A stretch of 64,000 nucleotides of DNA from CAVXFS01 sp963761115 (GCA_963761115.1 CAVXFS010000003.1:186001-250000); one strand, 5' to 3'; counted from the first letter of the stretch, positions 16,670 through 25,958 are shown. Translations and numbers: made by a program. The notes: generated from the letters alone by a model not told the origin.

Positions 16670-19006
16670 ATGACCCTCTCTCTGGAAAGTCACGCCGAGC
16701 TGCTCGAGGAATTGGGTGCGAATGCGGGTGAGGTATTGAAATCATCGTGGTACGAAGCTGCGCGCGTGTTCAGTCCGCAAGGCCTGGAAAACTACGTGCA
16801 GGGTGCGCGCTCACTGAAAAACCTTGGCCGGGGCAGCGAACTGGTGATCACCTTCATCCAGAGCGCACCCAGTGTCGCCAAGGAGATCGGCGAAGATTCG
16901 GTGGTGGACCTGCTCGACACAGTGATGGCGCTGGCGTCAAAGACCAGCGGTTCGATGCTGGAAGCGATCGTCGCCGCCGCGCCGACTGCGGCGAAACGCC
17001 TGGGCGATCCGGCCTTGTTCGGCGCTTTTCTGCAACTGGTCAACACGCTGCTCAACCAGGTTCCGCGCGGCTTGCGCCCGATGCTGGAAAATCTTGAAGC
17101 GTTGCTGGGGCAGCTTACGCTGGGCGGACTGCGACGCTGGGCAACCTGGGGCGCGCATGCCCACAAGATCAATTTTGAGGAGCAGGTCAGTTATTTCGGG
17201 CTCAAATCCAAAGAGTCCATTGCGATGTTGCAAAACGAACGCAAGGGTACGCTATTCGTCGATGTGCAGCGGCGCATCAACATGTACCTGCGGGCCTTGT
17301 GGGCGCGGGATTTTTTCATGCGACCTACCTCCGGCGATTTCGAAACGCGCGAAGGATATAAACCCTACATAGAAGATTACTTCATGTATCTGCCCGATGC
17401 ATTCGATGATATCGATGGGGTGTCGGGTCTGGAAGTGTACCGTGCTACGGCGGCACATAGCGCCGCGCACCTGGTCTACACCCGCGTGCCGATCTCTGCC
17501 GAGGCATTGAACCCGCTGCAGATGGCGGTGATCAGCGTGATCGAGGATGCGCGCGTCGAGACGCTGGCGATACGTGCATTCCCCGGCCTCAAGCAGTTAT
17601 GGGCAAAACTGCATACTGCACAAGCCGACCAGGATGACACGGTGGGTGACTACCTGAACCGCCTGGCGCGCGCATTGCTGGACGACAGCTACCAGGACGA
17701 TGATGCATGGATCGCCGAGGGGCGAGTGTTGTTTGCCCAGTGCGCGGAGCGGCTGTCCGACAATACCATCTCCTGGGAGATCGGCGTGGCGCTGGCGCAT
17801 GGTTTGCTGCAAAAGCAGATCGCATACAACCCGCGCACCGACTTGCTGACCGCGCCTTATCGCGATGACAACCGCTATTTCTGGGAATTTGAAGAATTCG
17901 ATTTCAACAAGTCACAGGCTGCAGGCTATGAGACGATCAAGCAGGTGCGCAAACATGTTTCAGTGATGGAGTTCGCCAACGAGCTTGAGGTCGAGACGGC
18001 AGGCGATGATGCGCAGGAAATCTGGGTGATGTCAGAGGAATTTTTCCCATACGATGCAGCGCAAGAGAATGGCGTGAGTTTTAACGAGCGGGAAGGCAGG
18101 GAACCGGTTTCAGAGCCGTATCATTACGCGGAATGGGATTACCAGATCCAGCTGGAACGACCCGCCTGGGCAACAGTGCTGGAAAAACGCCCGAAGACGG
18201 GGGATCTGCAACTGGTCGACAAGATCACGGCAGATAACAAGCGCATCGCTTCGCGCCTGAAATTCCTGCTCGATGCGATGCAGCCGCAGGGTGTGCAGCG
18301 TATCCGCAAGCTGGAGGATGGAGACGAGATCGACATCAATGCCGCGATCAGCAGCATGATAGACCTGCGCATGGGTATCCAGCCCGACCCGCGCATCATG
18401 ATGCGCTCGGTGCGCAAGGTGCGCGATATTTCGGTGCTGGTGCTGCTGGACCTGTCCGAGTCGACCAATGAAACAGTCCTCGGCCAGGACCAGACCGTAC
18501 TGGACCTGACACGCCAGGCCTGTGTGCTGCTTTCCGATGCGATAAACAAGATCGGCGACCCGTTCGCGATACACGGCTTTTGTTCCGACGGCAGGCACGA
18601 TGTCGAATATTACCGCTTCAAGGATTTCGACCAGTCTTACAATGACGCGCCCAAGGCACGACTGGCCGGCATGACCGGGCAGCTGTCTACGCGCATGGGC
18701 ACGGCTATCCGCCATGCCACTCATTACCTTGGCGAGCAAAGATCCAGCAAGAAATTGCTGATGGTGATCACCGATGGCGAACCGGCGGATATAGATGTGC
18801 GTGATCCGCAATATCTGCGCTACGATGCCAAGAAGGCAGTCGAGGATGCAGCGCGCAGCGGCATCACGACCTTTTGCATGTCACTGGATCCGCGCGCCGA
18901 TCAATATGTATCGCGAATTTTTGGAACCAGGAACTATATGGTGGTCGATCACATCGAGCGGCTGCCGGAAAAGCTCCCGCTGTTGTATGCGGGTTTGACA
19001 AGGTAA
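16670..19006 (+). CDS. cbbO: CbbO, von Willebrand A-domain RuBisCO activase adaptor (form I cluster)
   Basis: CbbO binds the CbbQ ring and anchors it to RuBisCO. The 778-residue protein has a large helical N-terminal part and a C-terminal VWA domain with the MIDAS motif DLSES (Asp594, Ser596, Ser598) and ITDGEPADID. It starts 40 bases after cbbQ. The last residues, KLPLLYAGLTR, are repeated as a leftover copy about 100 bases downstream, which points to a past rearrangement just after the gene. Confidence 0.94.
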   Translation: MTLSLESHAELLEELGANAGEVLKSSWYEAARVFSPQGLENYVQGARSLKNLGRGSELVITFIQSAPSVAKEIGEDSVVDLLDTVMALASKTSGSMLEAIVAAAPTAAKRLGDPALFGAFLQLVNTLLNQVPRGLRPMLENLEALLGQLTLGGLRRWATWGAHAHKINFEEQVSYFGLKSKESIAMLQNERKGTLFVDVQRRINMYLRALWARDFFMRPTSGDFETREGYKPYIEDYFMYLPDAFDDIDGVSGLEVYRATAAHSAAHLVYTRVPISAEALNPLQMAVISVIEDARVETLAIRAFPGLKQLWAKLHTAQADQDDTVGDYLNRLARALLDDSYQDDDAWIAEGRVLFAQCAERLSDNTISWEIGVALAHGLLQKQIAYNPRTDLLTAPYRDDNRYFWEFEEFDFNKSQAAGYETIKQVRKHVSVMEFANELEVETAGDDAQEIWVMSEEFFPYDAAQENGVSFNEREGREPVSEPYHYAEWDYQIQLERPAWATVLEKRPKTGDLQLVDKITADNKRIASRLKFLLDAMQPQGVQRIRKLEDGDEIDINAAISSMIDLRMGIQPDPRIMMRSVRKVRDISVLVLLDLSESTNETVLGQDQTVLDLTRQACVLLSDAINKIGDPFAIHGFCSDGRHDVEYYRFKDFDQSYNDAPKARLAGMTGQLSTRMGTAIRHATHYLGEQRSSKKLLMVITDGEPADIDVRDPQYLRYDAKKAVEDAARSGITTFCMSLDPRADQYVSRIFGTRNYMVVDHIERLPEKLPLLYAGLTR

Positions 19007-19028
19007 TTATATTGGAGCTTTCGGCGAA

Positions 19029-19053
19029 GGCTAACTTGCTTGCAAGTTAAGCC
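19029..19053. repeat. hairpin GGCTAACTTG-CTTG-CAAGTTAAGCC
   Basis: A 10-pair stem with one bulged base lies between the true cbbO stop and the leftover cbbO tail. It is followed by a second small palindrome, GCCGC-ATA-GCGGC. There is no U-tract. It looks like a small REP-like element that may have arrived with the insertion that separates the two tails. Confidence 0.55.
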
Positions 19054-19075
19054 GCATAGCGGCGGCCGTAGCCAA

Positions 19076-19111
19076 AAATTGCCGCTGCTCTATGCCGGAC
19101 TAACGAGGTAA
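19076..19111 (+). pseudogene. vestigial second cbbO 3' end
   Basis: The frame reads KLPLLYAGLTR followed by TAA, the same 11 residues and the same stop codon as the end of the functional cbbO about 100 bases upstream. Eight of the 11 codons differ, all synonymously. Such conservation of protein with codon drift shows that this is the tail of a diverged homologous cbbO. It is not a recent copy, and the paralogous form II cbbO ends differently (RLPQLFMALTR). No start or upstream coding sequence remains. Confidence 0.8.
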
Positions 19112-19116
19112 TCAAC

Positions 19117-19419
19117 ATGGAACCGCAAGGCTACGCAGGACTGCACAACGACGAGAACGGCGGCATGACGCACTGGGGTCAGATGGTCAAGGACGCCTGG
19201 GTGTTCGGGCTGATCCCGGAATCCCAGGATTGCGCGGGCTGGACAGAGGGACAGATGCAGGTGCTGTACGAGCAGATCTGGTTGGAGTGGGACAAGTATG
19301 CACACCTGCCAAGTCACCTGCCGCAGGAATTACAGGAACGCTATATGCGTATCCACCAGGAAGCGATCGCACATGCCAGGGCCAACGGGTGGGATCCCGA
19401 ACTGGGAGATGATGATTGA
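19117..19419 (+). CDS. small conserved-type protein at the end of the cbbLSQO operon (CbbN position)
   Basis: A 100-residue acidic protein rich in Trp and Tyr, with no signal peptide or membrane helix (starts MEPQGYAGLHNDENGG). I do not recognise a domain. The position directly after cbbO is that of cbbN in the cbbLSQON operon known from ammonia oxidisers, so it may be CbbN, of unknown function. That identity rests on position only. It starts six bases after the leftover cbbO tail, which implies it once followed that cbbO directly. Ribosome site: GAGG 12 bases before the ATG, inside the leftover tail. Confidence 0.75.
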   Translation: MEPQGYAGLHNDENGGMTHWGQMVKDAWVFGLIPESQDCAGWTEGQMQVLYEQIWLEWDKYAHLPSHLPQELQERYMRIHQEAIAHARANGWDPELGDDD

Positions 19420-19422
19420 TGC

Positions 19423-19830
19423 CTAGTCGGGCTTGTCGGCAAGGCTGATGATCCTGGCACTGCCTGAGCGCGGTTGTTTGTCCTGCATGGCGCGCAAAGC
19501 GAGCAGGAATTCGCCTTGCAGGCGCTGCATGGTGGTCTCGCTGTCGTTACAGTAGTAGCGTGCCATGTAACTTACCGGGTCGAGCAGGCCGGACCGTTGT
19601 TGGGGCTTGAAGTCGGTCCAGGCGATCGCCACCCGGTTCTTGCTGGCACTGTCCACGAAGACAATTTCCTCACTATCAACAATCGCCAGGTATTGCATGC
19701 TGCGGATGGGAACGAACAGGTTCCCTGCCTCGCTCTGTACCAGCAGGACTCGCGCCGTGTTATAGGTCTCGGCAGATAACTGGCGGAGCTCGCTGGCAAG
19801 CTCATTATCTCGAAACAGAATGATTTCCAT
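19423..19830 (-). CDS. hypothetical protein between the two RuBisCO clusters
   Basis: A 135-residue protein starting MEIILFRDNELASELRQLS, with a beta-rich middle (NLFVPIRSMQYLAIVDSEE) and a helical C-terminal part. No signal peptide or membrane helix is seen, and I do not recognise the family. It converges with the preceding small gene, the stops being only three bases apart, and diverges from cbbM across 162 bases. Codon use resembles that of its neighbours, so it is probably a real gene, and its location suggests a role linked to carbon fixation. Confidence 0.7.
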   Translation of the reverse strand: MEIILFRDNELASELRQLSAETYNTARVLLVQSEAGNLFVPIRSMQYLAIVDSEEIVFVDSASKNRVAIAWTDFKPQQRSGLLDPVSYMARYYCNDSETTMQRLQGEFLLALRAMQDKQPRSGSARIISLADKPD

Positions 19831-19992
19831 CGCCTTTACCCATGGACACTAGTCAACTATATGCTTAGATTATCACTACCATCATCATTATTCATTTTCA
19901 TTGCAGTCAACATGGTCTTATACTTGTCATCCCAGTAGGGGGGGAGTTATTGCGCTACTCATGACCAACAAGTTAAAAGTATAGGAGTTGAT

Positions 19993-21372
19993 ATGGATCA
20001 ATCACACCGTTATGCCAATCTTGACCTGAATGAAGAAGAGTTGATCAAGGATGGGAAACACATCCTGGTCGCTTACAAGATGAAGCCGAAAGCAGGTCAC
20101 GGCTATCTTGAAGCTGCCGCACACTTTGCAGCAGAATCTTCAACAGGCACCAATGTAGAGGTTTCCACTACCGATGATTTCACCAAGGGAGTTGATGCTC
20201 TCGTGTATCACATCGATGAAGCCAATGAAGACATGCGTATCGCGTACCCCACGGTATTGTTTGATCGCAACCTGACCGACGGTCGCATGATGATCGTCTC
20301 CTTCCTGACTTGTGCAATCGGCAACAACCAGGGAATGGGCGACATAGAGCATGCCAAAATCCATGACTTCTTTGTTCCCGAGCGCGTACTCCAGTTATTT
20401 GACGGGCCATCCAAGGACATCAGCGACCTGTGGCGCATTCTGGGCCGCCCAGTCAAGGACGGCGGTTACATTTCCGGAACAATCATCAAGCCCAAACTTG
20501 GTTTGCGTCCTGAACCCTTCGCCAACGCTGCGTACCAGTTCTGGCTGGGCGGCGACTTCATCAAGAACGATGAGCCACAAGGCAACCAGGTATTCTGCCC
20601 GCTGAAAAAAGTATTGCCGCTGGTGCGTGACGCATTGTGCCGTGCGCAGGACGAGACCGGCCAGGCCAAATTGTTCTCCATGAATATCACCGCCGATGAT
20701 CATTACGAGATGCTCGCGCGCGCGGACTACGCGCTTGAAACGTTTGGTCCGGATGCCGACAAGGTGGCTTTCCTGGTAGACGGCTTCGTGGGCGGTCCAG
20801 GCATGATCACGACGGCTCGACGTCAATACCCGAACCAGTATCTGCATTATCACCGTGCCGGTCACGGCATGATCACCTCCCCTTCAGCGAAGCGCGGTTA
20901 CTCCGCTTTTGTCCTGTCGAAAATGTCGCGTATGCAGGGTGCTTCAGGCATTCACGTAGGCACGATGGGATTCGGCAAGATGGAAGGTGAAAGCGACGAT
21001 CGCAATATCGCTTACATGATCGAACGCGATGAAGCGCAAGGCCCTGTGTACTACCAGAAATGGTACGGCATGAAGCCCACAACCCCGATCATCTCCGGTG
21101 GCATGAACGCGCTGCGCCTGCCAGGGTTTTTCGAGAACCTCGGCCACGGCAACGTGGTCAACACCGCTGGTGGTGGCTCCTATGGTCACATCGACAGCCC
21201 GGCAGCAGGCGCGATCTCGTTGCGTCAGTCCTATGAGTGCTGGAAAGCCGGTGCCGACCCGATCGAATTTGCCAAAGAGCACAAGGAATTTGCCCGTGCA
21301 TTCGAATCCTTCCCGAAAGATGCGGACCAGATATTCCCGGGCTGGCGTCAGAAGTTGGGCGTTCACAAGTAA
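19993..21372 (+). CDS. cbbM: RuBisCO form II
   Basis: Form II RuBisCO is a homo-oligomer with low CO2/O2 specificity, useful at high CO2 and low O2. Active-site segments are TIIKPKLGL, FIKNDEPQGNQ (carbamylated Lys) and loop-6 GTMGFGKMEGE. The 459-residue length is exactly that of the family. A TAGGAG site lies 7 bases before the ATG. The 162-base upstream gap contains TTA/TAA-rich sequence that could hold CbbR sites, but I could not define one. It has its own terminator and its own cbbQO pair. Confidence 0.98.
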   Translation: MDQSHRYANLDLNEEELIKDGKHILVAYKMKPKAGHGYLEAAAHFAAESSTGTNVEVSTTDDFTKGVDALVYHIDEANEDMRIAYPTVLFDRNLTDGRMMIVSFLTCAIGNNQGMGDIEHAKIHDFFVPERVLQLFDGPSKDISDLWRILGRPVKDGGYISGTIIKPKLGLRPEPFANAAYQFWLGGDFIKNDEPQGNQVFCPLKKVLPLVRDALCRAQDETGQAKLFSMNITADDHYEMLARADYALETFGPDADKVAFLVDGFVGGPGMITTARRQYPNQYLHYHRAGHGMITSPSAKRGYSAFVLSKMSRMQGASGIHVGTMGFGKMEGESDDRNIAYMIERDEAQGPVYYQKWYGMKPTTPIISGGMNALRLPGFFENLGHGNVVNTAGGGSYGHIDSPAAGAISLRQSYECWKAGADPIEFAKEHKEFARAFESFPKDADQIFPGWRQKLGVHK

Positions 21373-21397
21373 ATCGAGGCTCCAGCGTATTACACCG

Positions 21398-21430
21398 AAG
21401 CCCCTGCCGTAATTTGCAGGGGCTTTTTTA
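21398..21430 (+). terminator. terminator after cbbM
   Basis: A perfect 10-base-pair stem (AAGCCCCTGC with GCAGGGGCTT), an 8-base loop and a T-tract. As with cbbS, it stands between the RuBisCO gene and cbbQ, so the downstream activase genes depend on readthrough or on their own promoter. Confidence 0.9.
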
Positions 21431-21473
21431 ACCCGGCATATCGGAAGAATACGAGCCGGATGAAGGGGAAAAA

Positions 21474-22286
21474 ATGAGCAATGAATTTGATATCTCGCAG
21501 TACCGGATAAGCGCCGAGCCGTTTTACCAGGAACAGGGCAAGGAAGTATCACATTATCAGGCTGCTTATAAAGCGCGGCTGCCCGTAATGTTGAAAGGGC
21601 CTACGGGATGCGGCAAGTCACGATTTGTCGAATACATGGCCTGGAAGTTGGGCAAGCCATTGATCACGGTTGCCTGCAACGAGGACATGACCGCATCCGA
21701 CCTGGTCGGACGCTATCTGCTGGATGCGAACGGCACACGCTGGCTGGATGGCCCATTGACGCTGGCAGCACGCCATGGTGCGATCTGTTATCTGGACGAG
21801 ATCGTGGAAGCGCGCCAGGATACGACCGTGGTGATCCACCCGTTGACCGACCACCGGCGCACTTTGCCATTGGACAAGAAGGGCGAACTGATCAACGCGC
21901 ATCCGGATTTCCAGCTGGTCATATCGTATAACCCCGGTTACCAGTCCCTGATGAAGGATCTCAAACAGTCGACCAAACAGCGCTTTACGGCGATGGAATT
22001 TGATTATGCCTCTCCCGATACGGAAGCTGACATCGTGGCCCGCGAAACCAGTGTGGATCGCGGACTGGCTGCAAAACTGGTGAAGATCGGTCTGACCGCT
22101 CGCAACCTCAAGGGCCACGGACTGGATGAAGGCATTTCCACCCGGCTGCTGGTATACGCAGCGACCCTGATCAACGAAGGCCTACCTGAACGGGAAGCGT
22201 GCCGTATGGCGCTGGTCCGTCCGATCACCGACGACGCCGACATTCGCGACACGCTGGATCATGCGATCGATGCGGTTTTCGCCTGA
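21474..22286 (+). CDS. cbbQ: CbbQ, AAA+ ATPase of the RuBisCO activase (form II cluster)
   Basis: Second CbbQ, 270 residues, with Walker A GPTGCGKS (Lys48), Walker B ICYLDE and the same SYNPGYQSLMKDLK sensor region as the first copy. It differs mainly at the N-terminus and in the C-terminal third, where contacts with CbbO and RuBisCO are expected. Experimental work in acidithiobacilli has shown form-specific QO pairs; that this pair serves form II is inferred from position next to cbbM. AAGGGG precedes the ATG. Confidence 0.94.
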   Translation: MSNEFDISQYRISAEPFYQEQGKEVSHYQAAYKARLPVMLKGPTGCGKSRFVEYMAWKLGKPLITVACNEDMTASDLVGRYLLDANGTRWLDGPLTLAARHGAICYLDEIVEARQDTTVVIHPLTDHRRTLPLDKKGELINAHPDFQLVISYNPGYQSLMKDLKQSTKQRFTAMEFDYASPDTEADIVARETSVDRGLAAKLVKIGLTARNLKGHGLDEGISTRLLVYAATLINEGLPEREACRMALVRPITDDADIRDTLDHAIDAVFA

Positions 22287-22359
22287 AACTCCTTCCACTT
22301 CAGCTTGCAACAGACCAGCTGAAGCATCTGATCGATTGAATCCTGGCGCATGAATTGAA

Positions 22360-24597
22360 ATGAGCGACACCACTGAACTCAAGCTCAACTGCAATTTCCC
22401 CCGCGTTCAGCATGCCTTCGCCGAACGGTTGGAGTACGCCCGCAAACAGCTTTCCGAAACGGGCGTCGCTGCGTGGGTGGAAGGAGCCGAGCGTATCAAC
22501 AAGCTGGGGCGAGGCGAGGAACCGGTGCTGGTTTTCCTCGAGGAACTGCCACAGGTGGCGGCGCAGGTCGGCGAAAATGTGATCGAGGAGATCGTCGAGT
22601 TCATTCGCAAACTGGCGCGATCACCCAACAGCAAAGCGATCGTGCCATTCCTGCAAAGTCTGCCCGCAGCTGCGCGCCACCTGGAAAGCCGTGAGCTGTT
22701 TGGCGATTTCCTTGAACTGGTACTGGATACGCTGACCAGAACCTCACCGAAGATCCATGGCATCGATTCGATGTATCCGAGCACATGCCTGCCGGAATTT
22801 CTCGGCAGTGTTCCCTATCTGCTGAGCCAGATATCGCTGGGTGGACTACGCAACTGGGTGGACTATGGCATCCAGGGGTATCCCAACGACCCGGATCGGC
22901 AGCGCAATTATTTTTTGCTGCAATCGGCAGACAGTCGCGCGGTGCTGCAACGCGAGCGACACGGTACATTGTTCAGTGAACATGAGCGCAAGCTGGACCT
23001 GTATCTGCGCGGCATGTGGGATAGCGATGCCTGTTTCGTTCCCTATTCCCTGGCCTGGGACACGTTACGCAAGCCGGTTCCCTATTTCGACAATCTCGGG
23101 ATCCATCTGCCCGATGTGTATGACGATAAAAATGGCGTGAGCGGGCTGAATCGGTACCGCGCCCTGATCGCCCATCTCAGCGCGCACCGTCGCTGGAGCA
23201 CGGCACAGATCGCCGACAATTTCAGCCCATTCCAGCGCATATCCATCGAGGCCTTCGAGGATGCCCGGGTGGAGTGGCTGGCGCTGCAGGAATATCCTGG
23301 TATGCGCCAGGTATGGCTGGCGTTGCACCCTGCGCCAAAAGAAGACGCCTGTCCGGAAGGCTGGTCGTCGATACGTCACCGCCTGGCGATGCTATCGCGC
23401 GCTTTGCTGGATGAACAGCATGGTTATCAGAATCCGGTCATCCGTGAATTCGTCGGACGCTTTCATGCAACCATGCAAGCGGGTGGAACCAGCACGCGCG
23501 ACATGGTGCAGATCGGCCTTGACTTCATCACGCGTACGCGTCAGCAGGGTGATCAGGGAGCCAGGATCTGGTTCGAGGACACGGAAGTGGATTTTCGCGA
23601 CGACAACCGCCTGCTGTGGAAATTCATCGAGGAGGGCGACGAGGAAGTCTATGAGAACCGCCCGAAACAGGCAGCGCCGGACAAAGAAACCGAAGGCGGC
23701 AAGATGCCGCCGCGCATGTACCCGGAATGGGAATACAACAGCCAGCATTACCTGCCGGACTGGGTGAGCCTGTACGAACACCTGCATCCGCAGGGTGATG
23801 CAGCACTGATCGACCGCCTGCTGGACAAGCACGCCGGACTGGCGAAGAAACTGCAGCGCATCATCGACCTGCTCAAGCCGCAACACAAGGTGCGCGTGCG
23901 CTATCAGGAAGAAGGCTCAGAACTCGATCTCGACATCGCTATCCGTTCGCTGATCGACTTCAAGAGCGGTGCTCAACCCGATCCGCGCATCAACATGAGC
24001 CACAAGCCGGACGGACGCAGCGTGGCGGTGTCGCTGCTGCTGGATCTCTCGGCATCGCTCGGCGAAGTGCCGCCGGGTTGCACGCAGAGCAAACTGGAAC
24101 TGAGCCAGGAGGCGGTGTCGTTGCTGGCCTGGGCGGTGCAGCAAATGGGCGACCCGTTCGCCATCGGCGGCTTTCACTCCGACACCCGGCACGACGTGCG
24201 CTACCTGCACTTGAAAGGATATCGTGAACAATGGGACGACACGGTGAAGGGGCGGCTGGCGGCGATGGAAGCCGGCTACTCCACGCGTATGGGCGCGGCC
24301 TTGCGCCACGCCGGACATTACCTGTCGCATCAGCAAGCCGACAAGCGTCTGCTGCTGGTACTCACCGACGGCGAACCGGCCGACATAGACACGAGCGATA
24401 AACGTACCTTGATCGAGGATGCGCGCATCGCAGTACGCGAACTCGATAGCGAAGGAATCTATACGTTTTGCATCAACCTCGATCCGGGGGCGGATGAATA
24501 TGTGGCTGACATCTTCGGCAACCATTACACAGTGATCGACAACGTCGCACGTTTGCCAGAACGGTTGCCGCAGCTGTTCATGGCGTTGACGCGCTAG
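22360..24597 (+). CDS. cbbO: CbbO, VWA-domain RuBisCO activase adaptor (form II cluster)
   Basis: Second CbbO, 745 residues, with a helical N-terminal region and a C-terminal VWA domain. The MIDAS motif is DLSAS (Asp562, Ser564, Ser566), followed by LTDGEPADID. It differs substantially from the first CbbO through most of its length, unlike the two CbbQ proteins, as expected if CbbO provides RuBisCO form specificity. It starts 73 bases after cbbQ with no strong ribosome site visible. Confidence 0.93.
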   Translation: MSDTTELKLNCNFPRVQHAFAERLEYARKQLSETGVAAWVEGAERINKLGRGEEPVLVFLEELPQVAAQVGENVIEEIVEFIRKLARSPNSKAIVPFLQSLPAAARHLESRELFGDFLELVLDTLTRTSPKIHGIDSMYPSTCLPEFLGSVPYLLSQISLGGLRNWVDYGIQGYPNDPDRQRNYFLLQSADSRAVLQRERHGTLFSEHERKLDLYLRGMWDSDACFVPYSLAWDTLRKPVPYFDNLGIHLPDVYDDKNGVSGLNRYRALIAHLSAHRRWSTAQIADNFSPFQRISIEAFEDARVEWLALQEYPGMRQVWLALHPAPKEDACPEGWSSIRHRLAMLSRALLDEQHGYQNPVIREFVGRFHATMQAGGTSTRDMVQIGLDFITRTRQQGDQGARIWFEDTEVDFRDDNRLLWKFIEEGDEEVYENRPKQAAPDKETEGGKMPPRMYPEWEYNSQHYLPDWVSLYEHLHPQGDAALIDRLLDKHAGLAKKLQRIIDLLKPQHKVRVRYQEEGSELDLDIAIRSLIDFKSGAQPDPRINMSHKPDGRSVAVSLLLDLSASLGEVPPGCTQSKLELSQEAVSLLAWAVQQMGDPFAIGGFHSDTRHDVRYLHLKGYREQWDDTVKGRLAAMEAGYSTRMGAALRHAGHYLSHQQADKRLLLVLTDGEPADIDTSDKRTLIEDARIAVRELDSEGIYTFCINLDPGADEYVADIFGNHYTVIDNVARLPERLPQLFMALTR

Positions 24598-24644
24598 GGC
24601 AGGATATTGACTGTTAACAGCCAATTTACCGCTTGCTCCAGGTT

Positions 24645-24740
24645 TGTCGAAGGGTGAATGGACGGGACCAGGATTCAATCAATGGGCGCCGGGTCAGCCG
24701 TGGTGAAATCGACCTGATCCATATCAATGCTCCTTCGACA
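24645..24740. repeat. spaced inverted repeat TGTCGAAGG / CCTTCGACA
   Basis: Two 9-base arms 78 bases apart lie in the 197-base gap between cbbO and the convergent ubiH. CCTTCGACA-type palindromes are frequent REP-like intergenic sequences in proteobacteria. No gene or T-tract terminator is seen in the gap. Confidence 0.5.
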
Positions 24741-24794
24741 GGCCCGGCATGGATGGCTGATCATTTTGCAGCCGCATTCAACGCAAGCGCAACT

Positions 24795-25958
24795 TCAACC
24801 ATTCGCTCCAAACATCATCCTTCTTGCCACGAATTTCTTTGCCAGCGGAAGATTATCCAGCGCGCTGAGTGCAGCTGCACGGCCTGCGCTGATCAATGGC
24901 AAGTCGTTGGAGAACAGCCGCACCAGACTGTCGGTGAAGCGTATGCCGCCTTCCCGGTCGCTGCGGCGCTGTTTGCGATAGGCAGCGAGCATTGCATCCG
25001 TGCCCAGGCTTTCCAGCTTGGCATCAAGGATCGCCTGCGCCAGTTCCCAGGCGTCGCGCAGGCCCATGTTGAAGCCCTGCCCGGCTACCGGGTGCAGGGT
25101 CTGTGCGGCGTTGCCGAGCAGAACGGTGTGCGGCATCGGCGATTGTTGCGGGGCACGCTTGAGCCCGAGCGGAAAACAGCTGCGCTTGCCGACGGTCAGG
25201 AATGTTCCAACACGATCGCCAAAGTGGCATTGCAGCTCACGCAGAAATTCTTCGTCATCCCATGCCAGCATCTGCTGCGCATCCTGGTGCGGCGCAGTCC
25301 ATACCAGTTCGTAACCATCCTGGAATGGCAACAATGCTACCGGACCCTGCGCGGTGAAGCGTTCGTAAGCCATGGCGGACTGTTGCAAGCTGCAAGTGAT
25401 GTGGGTGACGAGCGCGCTTTGCCCATAGTCGCGCACTTCGGGCGGGAATTGCTGCGCCAGTAATCTCCCGCCATCGGCAACGATGGCAAGGCGTGCATGC
25501 ATGCTGCATTCATTTCCATCCAGGTCATATTCAATCAGCGAGCGATCCGTTTCCCCGTTCAATCGCGTGACCTTCGCGCCATTTATCATGGTGATGCCGC
25601 CATGCTGCAAAGCATGGTCAAGCGAGTCCTGAAGAGAGGGATAGGGCAGTACATAGCCGAGTTCCGGAACGCCCAGCTCGGTAGCTCGCAACATGGCCCG
25701 GCCAAAACTATGCAGCTGCGAGATATGGATGGTGCGTATCGAGGAGACATTTTTCAACGCATCCCAGATGCCGATGCGTTGTAGCAACAAACGGCTGCCA
25801 TAAGACAGGGCCAGCGCGCGAGCGTCCGGGCTGGCGGAATTGGCCGGTCGCGCTTCCAGCACGCAGATGTTCAGGTTGTTGTCACGCAGCGCAAGTGCCA
25901 GCGAGGCGCCGACGGGGCCGCCCCCGATGATAGCGATATCGTAATCTTGCGTGTTCAT
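24795..25958 (-). CDS. ubiH: UbiH/UbiF-family FAD-dependent ubiquinone hydroxylase
   Basis: These flavoprotein monooxygenases hydroxylate the ring of ubiquinone precursors. The FAD fingerprint is IIGGGPVGAS, the middle motif starts DARALALS, and the C-terminal FAD-ribityl motif is HPVAGQGFNMGLRD. The 387-residue length fits. The family has several members (UbiH, UbiF, UbiI) that cannot be told apart safely by eye; the place after pepP matches ubiH in other proteobacteria. Its start overlaps the pepP stop (ATGA). Confidence 0.85.
   Translation of the reverse strand: MNTQDYDIAIIGGGPVGASLALALRDNNLNICVLEARPANSASPDARALALSYGSRLLLQRIGIWDALKNVSSIRTIHISQLHSFGRAMLRATELGVPELGYVLPYPSLQDSLDHALQHGGITMINGAKVTRLNGETDRSLIEYDLDGNECSMHARLAIVADGGRLLAQQFPPEVRDYGQSALVTHITCSLQQSAMAYERFTAQGPVALLPFQDGYELVWTAPHQDAQQMLAWDDEEFLRELQCHFGDRVGTFLTVGKRSCFPLGLKRAPQQSPMPHTVLLGNAAQTLHPVAGQGFNMGLRDAWELAQAILDAKLESLGTDAMLAAYRKQRRSDREGGIRFTDSLVRLFSNDLPLISAGRAAALSALDNLPLAKKFVARRMMFGANG

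Noticed and set aside
13871..24597. Carboxysome or other shell genes near cbbL
   Set aside because: Only cbbS, cbbQ, cbbO, small genes and the cbbM set are found; the form IA large subunit here is the cbbQO-linked type.
24598..24794. Mobile element remnant between cbbO and ubiH
   Set aside because: Only a short REP-like inverted repeat is present; no transposase fragment or target duplication is seen.
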